Below are positions 21,900 through 31,700 of a stretch of DNA of 64,000 nt, piece after piece (position 1 is the stretch's first letter; every line of letters starts with the position of its first letter). The DNA is taken from assembly GCA_022478985.1 (NCBI GenBank), contig JAKSZP010000014.1, positions 1 to 64,000 on the forward strand, written 5' to 3'. A model generated the notes under the pieces. The model had not been told where the DNA came from. It saw nothing but the letters and a program-made list of their open reading frames with translations, and did not search any database. The position numbers and the translations under genes are program-made. The stretch is from Massospora cicadina (taxonomy: Eukaryota > Entomophthoromycota > Entomophthoromycetes > Entomophthorales > Entomophthoraceae).

Positions 21900-22640
21900 G
21901 TGTATCTAATCAAAATCAACTGTCACCTATATTCTTACACGGCGGCAGAAGACCAGGCTTTAAAGATGAGGATTGATGATATAGTGATGAAGGGGTGGAT
22001 GATCAAGAAAACCTCTTATGTTTCCTCTCCTGTGGTCTTCGCACAGAAGCCAGATGGTACTTTAAGACCATGCATAGATTACAGACACTTGAATAATGTG
22101 ACAGTACCTGATCCATATCCTTTGCCCTTGGATTCAGCAATTTCCCATGCAATCTTTAACTCAAAGGTGTTCTCCAAACTTGATCTTGTGAACGCTTTCC
22201 ATCAGGTGTGGATTAAGGCTGGCCAGGAGTGGCTGATTGCAATATGCACCTGGTATGGAATTTACCAGTTTAAAGTTATGCTCTTTGGTTTAAAAAATTC
22301 TCAGCAAGTTTTCAGCGCTGAATAGATGACGCCTTGGGGATATCAGATTCTCCTGTGCAAAATCTTACATGGATGGCGTCTTAATCCACTCACCTAATGC
22401 TGAACAACACAGCAAGGATTTGGTAGCAATAGCTGAAGCCCTCCAGAAAGCTGGTCTGATTTCTAAGACATCCAAATGCAAGTTCTTTAAAAATATATTC
22501 CAATTTCTGGGAAATTTGATCTCAAAAGATTGTCATGCCATCGCGCCTTATAAGATGGACGTTATTTGCTCATGGCCTACCCCTGTGACACAGAAATAGC
22601 TGCAGAGATTCCTAGGATTAGTCACATTTCTTAAGAAGTT
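21900..22640 (+). pseudogene. Reverse transcriptase of E
   Basis: Fingers and palm are easily recognised: SSPVVFAQKPDGTLRPCIDY, then DPYPLPLD, then VFSKLDLVNAFHQV containing the first catalytic Asp. A stop at 22323-22325 and a frameshift precede the active-site loop. The loop reads YMDG (22366-22377) rather than YxDD, so the last catalytic aspartate is glycine. The frame goes on through KCKFF and LGNLISKDCHAI to a TAG at 22597-22599, then LQRFLGLVTFLKKFSPAI. Not active as it stands. Confidence 0.9.
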
Positions 22641-23085
22641 CTCACCAGCCATTTCAGAGCTAGCCTAACCACTTTACCCCCTCACAGGTAATAGCGCCAC
22701 ATTTGTTTGGAATCCGGAATGCCAGAAGGCATCTGAGGTAATAAAGGAGGTTTTCACCACTACCCCATTCTTCATGCTCATGAAGATAAACCATATATTG
22801 TATCATGCGATACCTTTGGCACTGCGGTGGGGCTGTACTTCTGCAAGAACATGAGGGGCGTGAACACCCGGTGGCTTACTTCTCAAGGAAGTTCAGCGCC
22901 ATAGAGAAAGAGTGGCCCAATTATGATATAGTGTTGGCGGCGGTTTTTTCGTCCCTGATGCATTAACTGTACCTGCTAAAGGGGGCAAAGCACACTGTGG
23001 TTGTGCGCACAGTCCAGAGCCGCTCACTTAGTAGTGAAAACCTCAGAAGCTGGCTCTTAGGCAGACCAGAACTCATTGTGACCTT
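22641..23085 (+). pseudogene. RNase H of E
   Basis: RT connection (LTGNSATFVWNPECQKA) leads into RNase H. A first Asp in SCDTFG is followed, after a one-base shift, by AVLLQEHEG-EHPVAYFSRK and EKEWPNYDIVLAAV, the standard Ty3/gypsy RNase H core. Frameshifts and stops are present. Confidence 0.82.
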
Positions 23086-23580
23086 TTGAGTTTTAATTTA
23101 AAGTATGAGTTTGTCAAATGGGTCGCCCATATTTTACCTGATACATTGAGATGCATACCACCTATGGGCCCCAAAGTAGGTATGAGTTCAGTATTAATCA
23201 CAATGATCCCCTTGAACAATAAATTGATCCGCCACCTCCATCCATTGCTGTGGTTATGTTGCCCAACCCAACCCCTAAGTTAAATCCAAACCCCAACTTA
23301 AAAATAAATCTAAATCCAAAAGCCAAATCTTTAAGTTCACACACCCCAGTACCCCTGATACTCCTTTGGATCTGAAAGCCCCTATCAATGAGGGTTCTCC
23401 CCTGGATGTTGTTACCCCTGATACCTCATCTGAGTCAGTGACTGAATTCACTCCTTCTGACCCAGTCCAGGTATCTCTTGTCAATGAAGGTTCTCTACTG
23501 GATACTGTTTTGTAATCCCAGTCTACTGTTTCAGAAAAACAAGATCTCCTGGAAAAGATTGCTGCTGATAAAAGTCCCAT
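23086..23580 (+). pseudogene. RNase H-integrase linker of E, Pro/Lys/Asn-rich
   Basis: It begins with FNLKYEFVKWVAHILPDTL, the normal end of RNase H. It continues into a low-complexity stretch of alternating Pro, Asn and Lys near 23260-23330, and then a Pro/Ser/Asp-rich part. A matching low-complexity linker (PKAKSKPQPKNKSK on the minus strand near 46290-46340) occurs in D. Such long charged linkers between RNase H and integrase are unusual and may be lineage-specific. Confidence 0.6.
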
Positions 23581-23610
23581 TTGAATAATATCTTAGAAAG
23601 GATAGGGTAA

Positions 23611-23907
23611 GGGGTGGAAGGCGAGTCAGTAAGGGCATACGGCTACCAACCTGAAGGTTGCAGGTTTGATTCCCACCCTTTGCACATTGATTGGGGTGCC
23701 AGCCAAAGGAAGCTATTGCTGGTTAGTAGGTCTGATAACACGAAAACCTTACTCATGACGCAACCAGAAAAATTTGAGTTCCAATCTGGAGGTGGAAAAA
23801 CTTTCTTTGATGGAGTTGACCCTGTTCAGGTTTCATGTTGTTTCTTTTTTTCTTTCAGTAATGTCTGTCCCCTGGTCAGCTTGCCTCGGTTAAATAATAA
23901 TAATATA
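23611..23907 (+). mobile_element. SINE with 17-bp target duplication
   Basis: A 297-bp tRNA-derived unit inserted in element E. Its target duplication TAGAAAGGATAGGGTAA is perfect on both sides (23594-23610 and 23908-23924). The B box GGTTTGATTCC is at 23663-23673, and an A-box-like stretch is near 23621-23635. The 3' part (TAATGTCTGTCCCCTGG, GCTTGCCTCGG) ends in a TAA-repeat tail. The same 3' end occurs at 9374-9425 and, inverted, at 34620-34665 in the LINE-like element, so a shared 3' tail is likely what the partner LINE recognises. Confidence 0.92.
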
Positions 23908-23924
23908 TAGAAAGGATAGGGTAA

Positions 23925-24990
23925 TATATTTTCATGACAAGGTATGGGTCCCCTCTGAAATGTGTTCCCGCGTCATAAGGGATATCATGACCCACCAACT
24001 ATGGGGCGCCCTGGCGCTAAAAAGTGTATCAATATAATCAAGTGAGGTTATAACTGGAATGGACTGATAAAAAAGGTTCCCACCTAGATTAAGCGATGCT
24101 TGGCCTGCGCTAGGTCCAAGTCAAATAGGACAGGGCGGAATGGCCTCCTTCACCCTCTTCAACATGAAGCAGGACCATGGACGTCACTTTAGGTACTTTA
24201 TTGTAAGCTTACCCAACTCCCATGGGTATGTCGCGATCATGGTGGTAGTAGAAGAATTAAAAATGCTATCCTTATACACTGTATGACAACCACTAAAGCT
24301 GAGGACATGGTACAGTTGTTTTTCAGCTCATGTGTTTGCTCTGTTAAGGATTCCCCAAGAACTATTCAACAATAGGGGACCTCAGTTTACTTTACAATTC
24401 TGGGGGCTTTGTGTGAAATGTTGAAGATTAAGCCATGTAGATCTTCAGCCTATCAACCGCAGTAAGATGGCCGAATGGAGTGCAATAACCAACAAAAGAG
24501 CAATACTGCGATGCTATGCGACTGATTCTCAATATACATGGGCAGCGGACCTCCCTATGGCCCAATTTTTTATACAACAACTCCCTCTATACATCAACGG
24601 GGGTGTCACCTATGTATGCTATTTTGGAGTACCCCTGCGTTCAGCGTAGGGCCACAAGCGCGTAGCAACATCCCTGATGCAGATCTTTATCACCCACATC
24701 TGGAAGGTGCATCACCAGATTCAGAGCCAGCTTACTAAGTCCACCAATGACGCCAAGTGATTTGCAGAAAAGAAACGACGTGAGGCTTCTAATTATCAAG
24801 AAGGTGATTTGGTTATGGTGGATACCAAGAATTTTCACCTCAAGGTGCCATGTCATAAGTTAGCTTCTAAGCGCGCAAGTCCCTTCCCCATTTCCCAGGT
24901 GTCAAACAATGGATCCTTTTGTGTGGTTTCCCCCATACTAAAAGGTTCACAACTCCTTTCACGCCTCCTCCTTATCACCGTTTAAAGGAC
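23925..24990 (+). pseudogene. Integrase of E
   Basis: Continues the interrupted linker, then a heavily broken integrase. The zinc-binding domain is barely visible (AWPALGPSQ near 24098). The core shows VSLPNSHGYVAIMVVVEE near 24205-24255 and YQPQ-DGRMEC near 24450-24480, where the catalytic Glu is kept. The AFSVGPQARSNIPDADL segment is near 24640, and C-terminal pieces up to RPVEVEPIMVE are near 24990. Many stops. Confidence 0.75.
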
Positions 24991-25330
24991 AGAGGCCTGT
25001 GGAGGTGGAGCCCATCATGGTTGAGAGGTGCCATAGAGTTTGAGGTAGAGAATATCTAGAACACATGAAGAGTCAAATGAGGTTTGTAGTACTCAGTATA
25101 GTGGAAGGGATTTTCATCTTATGAAGATAGTTGGGCTCTATCAAAGAAACTGTACCAAATTCCAGAAGTTACTGGAGGAATTTCTTAAAGAGAATACAAA
25201 TGCTCCTGCATTGGACTCACTTTAATCCGCCAAACTAGCTGCCATCAAACTCCCCACCCCTCACAAAAGTTTATGCCCTGGCAAAAGCACCGGAAGGTGG
25301 TGTCAGTTCTACCTGTAAATAAAAGGGTAA
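24991..25330 (+). pseudogene. Chromodomain, C-terminal tail and polypurine tract of E
   Basis: In one frame the sequence reads VENI, then after several stops WKGFSSYEDSWALSKKL, a chromodomain with six stop codons in about 50 codons (25028-25180). The tail YALAKAPEGGVS near 25270-25310 also occurs in F and D. The polypurine tract AAAAGGGTAA (25321-25330) encodes KGN in the same frame, and the frame continues into the LTR. Confidence 0.8.
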
Positions 25331-26220
25331 TGTAAGGCCTCAGGGGCCGGCCATCAAGCTGGAAAGTGGTGTACACCCCTTTAGAACCAAAAAGGGAAAA
25401 ATCCCAAGGCCCTTCCTCTCACCCAGATCTCTGATTTAGGTCATACTCTGGATGAGAGATGGGTGGTTGTTGCTTCTCCCTGTTTGCCAAATGCCCCTCA
25501 CACTCTTACCCCACAACCCAAACCAATCTTAGTATCAAAATCTGCAAAGTTTTATCCAAAAAAGTTAACCAGCTTTGTGAATACATCAGGACAATTCATA
25601 AGCTTACACTTCATCCCCCATTCCCTGCCCTCATCTGGTAGTTTAACCTGAAGTTAATCTTAAAGGGAAAACGCACCTAGAAAGCAAAATTTGAGCAGAA
25701 AGTCGAAGAGAAAGGGTTGAAAATTAGGTTAAAACCCTTACCCCATTCCAAAAGTAAAAAAGAAAATTGTGCATTTGTAAGTCAATAAATCATTCCAAGA
25801 ATAGCTTGGAAACTTTAGGCAATACTATTGAGGCGAAATTGGGGAATGAATCCATTAATTAATGAGTTTAAAATGAAACTGGTCCCCTATCATGATTCAG
25901 CTTAGCAGCTATTTACCCCCCTTCCCACCATATAACCTAGCACTGCTAATAGTAGGGTGTTGGGTTATTTACTTTTATTAAATCCCATTTTAGTTTCTAA
26001 AAATTATATGGAAATCTGTCTAAATAGTTTATTTTACTAAGAAAAATGCGAAATATGGGCAACAACTCACTGGGTTGGGGCCTTTCCAACCCCTTTCCCA
26101 ATGCGCCCACCCATAGAGCTTTGAACCAGCGGTGCCTTGTAAACTTTGGCTGGCCCTGTGGGTCTTGGCATACCCACATCAAAAGCTATGTATCTCCATA
26201 GCACGCTGGGTTTGTAACGC
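25331..26220 (+). repeat. 3' LTR of E
   Basis: About 890 bp, starting TGTAAGGC and ending GTAACG (expected CA). GTTGGGTTAT at 25959-25968 is the perfect complement of the primer site. The Pol frame enters from the polypurine tract and stays open to a TAG at about 25439, reading VRPQGPAIKLESGVHPFRTK and onward. Confidence 0.88.
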
Positions 26221-26994
26221 TCTGGGTGGCACATTGATGTAGAGTTGGACAGGCTCCATCCCAGTGAATTATTGCCCATATGCTGTTATATATAAAAATA
26301 ACTAGTTTTGACATTTTCCAAATGATAAATTTTATAAACTAGTAAGGTAAATAGAAAAAAGAATAACTCAAAACCCTACCATGAGCAGGGTGCTGTGTTA
26401 TAAGGTGGAAATGGGGGAGCTACTAAGCTGAATCATGATAGGGAAATGATTTCTAATTTCAAATCATAAAATAAAGGATTTAATCCCCAATATTGCCTTA
26501 ATAGTATTAACTGAGGTTTCCAAGCTATAGTAAGGGTCTTCCCGATTTCTAAATGTCAAAGTTTGCATTTTTGATTTTGGAATGGGGTGTCAAAGTCAAT
26601 CTCCATTTTGACCCTTTCATTTTGACTTTTTGCCCAAATTCTGCTTTTTAGTTAACTTTTCACTTTTTTAGAGTGACTTTTGGTTAAACTATCAGTTGGA
26701 AAGGGGAATGGGGATTGTGGTGTTGGGCTTCTGGTTCTCCTAAAGTCTTTAGAAAGTTACTTAATTTTTTATAAATAAAAACTTTCAGATTTTGATACTA
26801 GATGGATTTGGGTTGGAAATGTTTGGGAGAAGCATGTGGAAAATAGTGAGGGGCAGCAGCCACATATCTCTCATCCAGGGAATGTCCCAGGTCAGAGACT
26901 TGTGTGAGATGCAGTGCCCTGGGTTTGAACCTTTATTGGTTCTAAAGGGGTACATGACCCTATTAGCTTAATAGCTGGAGCCAAGACCCTTACA
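26221..26994 (-). repeat. 3' LTR of D, truncated at its outer end
   Basis: Reverse-complement of the E-type LTR, starting TGTAAGGGTC at 26994. It stops about 110-130 bp short of a complete LTR and abuts the 3' LTR of E tail to tail at 26220/26221. Confidence 0.8.
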
Positions 26995-27497
26995 TTACCC
27001 TTTCTTATTAGGACAGGGTCCACCCCCTTCAGGGGCGCTAGATAAAGCATAGTTCTTGTACAGATTGGGAGTTTGATGGCTGCAATCATTGTCTTCTTGG
27101 GGGGTAAGGTGAAGGTGCCTTGGGGTTGGCCTTATGAAACTCGGCAATTAACTCTTAACAGTTCCTACAATCTTTGTGGAACCCAACTATCTTCATATGA
27201 GGAAATTTATTCCAAAAAGCTAGGTACTGCAAACCGTTTGGACTCTTTGTAATTTAAAGATCTGATCTACCTAAAACTCTGTGGCACCCTCAACCATGAT
27301 GGGCTCCACCTCCACAGGCTTCTGTCCTTAAATGGTGATAAGGAGGAGGCGTGAAACTAGTTGTGAATCTTCCAGTGTGGGGGAAACCACGCAAAAGGAT
27401 CCATTATTCAACGCCTGGGAAATGGGGAAGGGACCTTCACGCTTAGAAGCTAACTTATAACATGGCACCTTGAGGTGAAAATTCTTGGTATCTACCA
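26995..27497 (-). pseudogene. Polypurine tract, chromodomain region and integrase C-terminus of D
   Basis: From high to low coordinates: integrase end (NFHLKVPCYKLASKREGPFP, SQALNNGSFCVVSPTLED near 27328-27490), the VEPIMVEG segment near 27300, a very degraded chromodomain, then LAPLKGVDPVLIRKGNVRV (26970-27030) running through the polypurine tract into the LTR. The first stretch is cut by element C at 27497 and continues at 33590. Confidence 0.8.
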
Positions 27498-28060
27498 TGT
27501 CGTGATTCAAATATGACTGGATGATAATCTTGGGACAGTTAGGGCGGTTTGGGAAGAATCTGCCAAAAATGATATCAGTTATGATTATTTGAGTACCTTG
27601 AGATGAGGTGATATTGGGATATAATGGGTTTAGTATTGGATCGCCTCTAAATAAGGTGATAGGGTGATGTCAACATTAGACAAATATGAATTAAATCGCC
27701 TACAATTTAGGAGGTAGAGAACTAAATAACAAGCCAAAACGAGGAGAGTCATTGGAACTGAATAGTCCAAGCTATGAGAGTGGTATCATTCAAAGCCGCT
27801 GTATATAAGCAAGATGGGCGATTAAGAGAAGGAGGTTTTTAATAAAATAGAGTGAGCAAAACAGCAAAAATCTGCTGTGTTAATTATTATAATAAATAAA
27901 ATAGTGTAGCGGGAGCAAGTGCTCCATATTTATTAAATTAAGTTTATTTTATTGTTTCCAAGGGCCACAATCACTATATTGTTGGTCCTATTGCTCAGTG
28001 GGCTAGACCCTATGAAAAACCCCTTACGGCGTATCTCAAGGATTCCGCCAAATTACAACA
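27498..28060 (+). repeat. 5' LTR of C
   Basis: 563 bp, TGTCGTGATT to ATTACAACA. Very similar to 33025-33589. Confidence 0.92.
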
Positions 28061-28061
28061 G

Positions 28062-28080
28062 TGGTTCTCACTACAGGGGG
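28062..28080 (+). other. tRNA primer-binding site of C
   Basis: TGGTTCTCACTACAGGGGG one base after the LTR. Starts with TGG as expected for pairing with a tRNA CCA end. Elements A and B carry close variants. Confidence 0.75.
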
Positions 28081-28123
28081 CTCAACGATAAGTTATAAAA
28101 TAATATAAGCTCATTCAACTGCT

Positions 28124-28719
28124 ATGTTGCATCAAGGTTGCTTTGATAAGGAATCTGCACAACATGATTGGGCCGTTGCATATGAGGAGTTGAAACTTGC
28201 ATGTGACACTGTGCTCAAAAGACAAGAGGAGCTGCTCCAGGAAGTTTGTAGTGATAAGTTGACACCATTTGATCATGAAGGAAATATTCATGGGTTCTTT
28301 TGATGATTTGAGTTTGCAACTGAAGGAGCCTTGGACTGGCAAAGGGCGAAACTATTGATCTTTACCTTGGATGTTGGAAGTGCTGATCAAGTTGTTTGTT
28401 ACCTTCCAGATAGTTCCGTTGCATACCAAGAAGTCAAGGAGATGGTGCTTGGTTGTTTGGCGGAACTGTAAAGATGTTTCAGCGGAAAGCTGAGTTCTTG
28501 ACCATCGGGTTTCAGCGAAATGAGACCCTCACCGCATTCGCTGAGCAATTTATGATGGAAGCTCATGTGTTGATTGGGGAAGGGATTTTACCTGAAGTTG
28601 GTGTATGCATCGCAATGTCCTCTGCGGTGAAGCCATACCCCAAGCTTTACAATGTCATGGCCCCATTGTTGGAGGATGATGTACCTCTTCTTGAACTTGT
28701 TCAGTTTTTCATTGCTTAG
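28124..28719 (+). pseudogene. Gag of C (matrix/capsid part)
   Basis: An ATG at 28124 opens a 62-codon helical, coiled-coil-like frame (AYEELKLACDTVLKRQEELL). After a TGA the capsid region continues (VVCYLPDSSVAYQEVKEMVL), then shifts frame to 28453-28719 with TLTAFAEQFMMEAHVL, the helical C-terminal capsid typical of Ty3/gypsy Gag. Gag packages the element RNA into particles. Broken by at least two frameshifts or stops. Confidence 0.78.
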
Positions 28720-28899
28720 CTGTAACTTTCCCTCCACCCAATATCGAGCAGATTCACACTGTCATCATGGCCAACCCTAACCATGTGGGGAATCAACCAG
28801 TCAATGCAGACTATGCCTGGTTACTCACCACAGTTTAACATCTGTCCCATAACTGCTGAGTGACAACTGACCAACTACCGCTTTGGCCCTAACTACAAT

Positions 28900-29065
28900 G
28901 ATTGACAGCAGGCATTCTATCAATGTGGGTCTTGTTACGCCAATCATCTTTGGAATAACCTTCTGAGTGGGCCAACTTATATTAAGCACAGATGTAGGTC
29001 CTATGGAGTAAGTTGTTTTAATTGTGGTCGCAATGGGCACATGGGACGATGGTGCCCCAATCAAC
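28900..29065 (+). pseudogene. Nucleocapsid zinc knuckle of C
   Basis: CFNCGRNGHMGRWC (about 29012-29053) is a perfect C-x2-C-x4-H-x4-C knuckle. An upstream partial Cys cluster (YQCGSCYANH, near 28915) may be a second, damaged knuckle. Confidence 0.8.
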
Positions 29066-29324
29066 GGATCCCTTATGTACAACAGGATCAAAGTTATCAG
29101 GGAAAAGTCAGAGTGGAGTAGAGATGGGACTCTCTACTTCCGCTATCTTGAATTCATACATCCCACCTGAATCTACTGTATTGATTGCAGCAGAAGCCTA
29201 CCAGTATGATGATACATTCCTCTACCAACAGCCGGTTGGGGGAGTAAATGTGTTGACTCAAGCACAAGTTAAAGAAACAGCTGACACAGGGTTTCTAGAG
29301 AAACCAAATCCTTAAGCTTGTCAA

Positions 29325-29804
29325 ATGTTTGACCAAAATCCGTCAGACCAGATAGAACCGTTTGCAGATGCGTTGTCTCTAAGAGGAGTAGAGGTTGCCT
29401 TTCCAGTGGACGCTATTATAACAGGATACCCTAAAGTCAGTGTGGGTATTATAGGTTTCCTGGGAAAACGTGAACCGCTGAATGTATACATAGTAAATAG
29501 CCAGCATTCATCTTACTCGGAGTGCACTTACTGTGACTTAGTGTTAGCCAAAACCCAAGTATGAGCCATAATTGATATGGGCGCTCCTGTTAACATTGTC
29601 TCCACTAAGTTGATGGAAAAGTTGTCTTTAAAACCTGACATAGACCACCAGATGGTGTATGGTACTGCTGGAGCGGAAACCACAGTCTCTGAGGGAGCGT
29701 ATATTGCGCTTCCCTTGCAGTTTGGATCCGTTGTTGTTGTGGCTCCAGTGATAGTATTACCAAATAGCAACTATGATCTGTTGATTGGGACTGCTTTTAT
29801 GTGA
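29325..29804 (+). pseudogene. Aspartic protease of C
   Basis: A 79-codon linker (29325-29564) ends in a TGA one codon before AIIDMGAPVNIVS. The active site is DMGA rather than D[S/T]GA. The fold continues with VYGTAGAETTVSEGAYIALP and the psi-loop DLLIGTAF before a stop at 29802-29804. Apart from the substituted residue and two stops the domain is recognisable end to end. Confidence 0.85.
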
Positions 29805-29825
29805 CACTATGGGGCTGTCGTTGAC

Positions 29826-30404
29826 ATGATGGAAGAGAACCTAGCCATTTTGGGACAACAAAATCCAATTTATTTCACCACCAGCGGAGTGCCAAAGGGC
29901 TTGGTGCATATGGGACAAATCAACCTTGCTTACAGTGATGGGGTGATTCCAGTGCGCTATCATCAATTAAAAGGGAAAACTTGGGCCCTTCCCCATCAGA
30001 TATATGAATATCAGGGGCTACCGCTTAGAGCAGCTGGAGCTATATCCATTCCCTCTGGACATAAAGTAATAGTAGACACTGAGTTAGAGGTGGAAGTGCT
30101 AGCTGGGCTCTATGGGGAGATCATTGGGCCTTATCAGCAATTGCGGCTTGAGCCCCATATGGCTCCAGGCATCATACTTCCAGGCCATGAGGAGATCAAG
30201 GTAAAGATAGCCAATTTTCAGAAAATACCAAATCAAATCCGCTGGCATCAGATTATAGTGTATCTACATTTGAACCCAGTTGGGGAGGTCAACAAGGTAC
30301 ACGAGTTCAGGTCTCTGGATAAATTTGGTCTGCCCGTTGAACTGCATCTCAGTGTAATGGCAGTTGTATCACGGGAGAATTTAATGGGGTTATCAGAAGA
30401 CTAG
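29826..30404 (+). pseudogene. Protease-RT linker of C
   Basis: An uninterrupted 192-codon frame following the protease, containing VLAGLYGEIIGPYQQL and MAPGIILPGHEEIKVKIANF. The same linker is recognisable in A (minus strand, about 41100-41250). It ends in a stop 10 bp before the RT frame. Confidence 0.75.
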
Positions 30405-30413
30405 AATAATTGG

Positions 30414-31126
30414 GTGGAAGCTTTATTTCAAAAATACAAAGAGATTTTTGCTGTCGAAAATCATGATTTAGGGTGCGCTTGGGGGTTTGTTCATTGGCTA
30501 AACACTGGGGATCATCCCCCCATCAGGTCTCAGCCAATCCACCGATCAAGGGCAGCTGAAGAAGTCTTTACCAAGGAGATTAACAAGCTGCTAGAGCAGG
30601 GAATGCTTGAAACATCTAAGAGTTCATGGGCTTTTCCTTTCCTAATTGTTAAAAAGAAGGATGGTACTAATTGAGTAGTAATTGACTACCTGGAAGCTCA
30701 ATAGTATCACCAAAAAAGACTCATACCCTCTGCCGCGGATTGATGATGTGCTGAATCAGTTAGGTGGAGCTCGCTACTTATTGGCAATGGATTTGATATC
30801 CAGATATTGGCAAATTTAGTTGCCTGTGGCAGAACAAGAAAAATGTGCCATAATCACATCCAAAGGACTTTTCTAACCCACTCAGATGCTGAAAGGGCTA
30901 TGTAATTCCCCAGATACGTTCCAATGAGCAATGGACACCATTCTGGGCGATCTGAAGCTGTCGTGTGTACTTGTGTACCTTGATGATATTAACATCTTCT
31001 CTCGCACGTTCACTGAACACCTTACCCATTTAGAAAGAGGTATTTTGCCAACTGGCTGAGGCCAATATCAAGATCAAGCCCCAGAAATGCCACTTCTTCA
31101 AGGATCAGCTGGAGTATCTCAGCTTT
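30414..31126 (+). pseudogene. Reverse transcriptase of C
   Basis: Opens with DHPPIRSQPIHRSRAAEEVF and LLEQGMLETSKSSWAFPFLI (fingers), then a TGA at 30672-30674. Later motifs are in shifted frames: SYPLPRIDDVLNQLGG, YLLAMDL with the first catalytic Asp, and VLVYLDDINIFSR. The YLDD active site at 30976-30987 is intact. Several stops and frameshifts. Confidence 0.88.
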
Positions 31127-31700
31127 GTGGTGGATGCAACTGGGATAAGACCCCAACCCGCCAAGGTGGAGGCTATCCAGAAGATGACTAAGCCAGTTAG
31201 TAAGCGGGACATTCAGGTGTTTTTGGGGATGGTGGGTTATTACCGCCGCTTCATACCCAATTTCAGTTGCATTGGAGGTCCGCTGTTTGAGCTACTGATG
31301 AAACCCCATGTTTGATTGATGGAGCAATGTCAATGTGCCTTCAATACACTTCAAACGGCATTAATAAGTGCGCTGGTGTTGCGCTATTCTAATTTTGATA
31401 AGGAATTTATAGTGCAGATGGATGCATCACTTTCTGCTGTTGGGGCAGTCCTGTCTCAGAAGGACGATGAGGGAGAGGAGCACCCTGTGGCGTATTGCAG
31501 TCATAGCTTGAATTGCCATGAACGAAATTACACTATAACCAAATGGGAGTGCTTAGCGGTGATTTATGCATATAAGCAGTTTTGAGTTTACTTGCATGGA
31601 GTAAAGTTTAAGGTTGTAACAGATCATGCATCGTTGCGCTGGTTGAAGAATTTGAGAGAGCCTGATGGGCGGCTAGCCTGATGGGCTCTTAAGCTGCAAG
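31127..31700 (+). pseudogene. RT connection and RNase H of C
   Basis: RDIQVFLGMVGYYRRFIPNF leads to a TGA at 31313-31315, then RNase H with FIVQMDASLSAVGAVLSQKD, HPVAYCSHSLN and YTITKWECLAVIYA. A further TGA at 31583-31585 precedes KVVTDHASLRWLKNL. The RNase H catalytic residues that can be placed (Asp, Glu, Asp) are present. Confidence 0.87.

Larger units (their letters stand above)
19642..26220 (+). mobile_element. Chromovirus E (Ty3/gypsy), near full length, decayed
   Basis: LTRs 19642-20526 and 25331-26220 enclose, in order, a gag-position frame, protease, RT, RNase H, integrase and chromodomain on the plus strand. Without the SINE at 23611-23907 and its duplication it is about 6.27 kb, matching its sister D. 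Flanks GTTGG and CTCTG do not match; the right end abuts a truncated LTR of D. Confidence 0.9.

Noticed and set aside
23611..23690. Functional tRNA gene at the SINE head
   Set aside because: B box present, but no cloverleaf closes and the unit is bounded by a target duplication as part of a longer element.
19637..26225. Target duplication for element E
   Set aside because: GTTGG and CTCTG do not match; the right flank has been rearranged against D.
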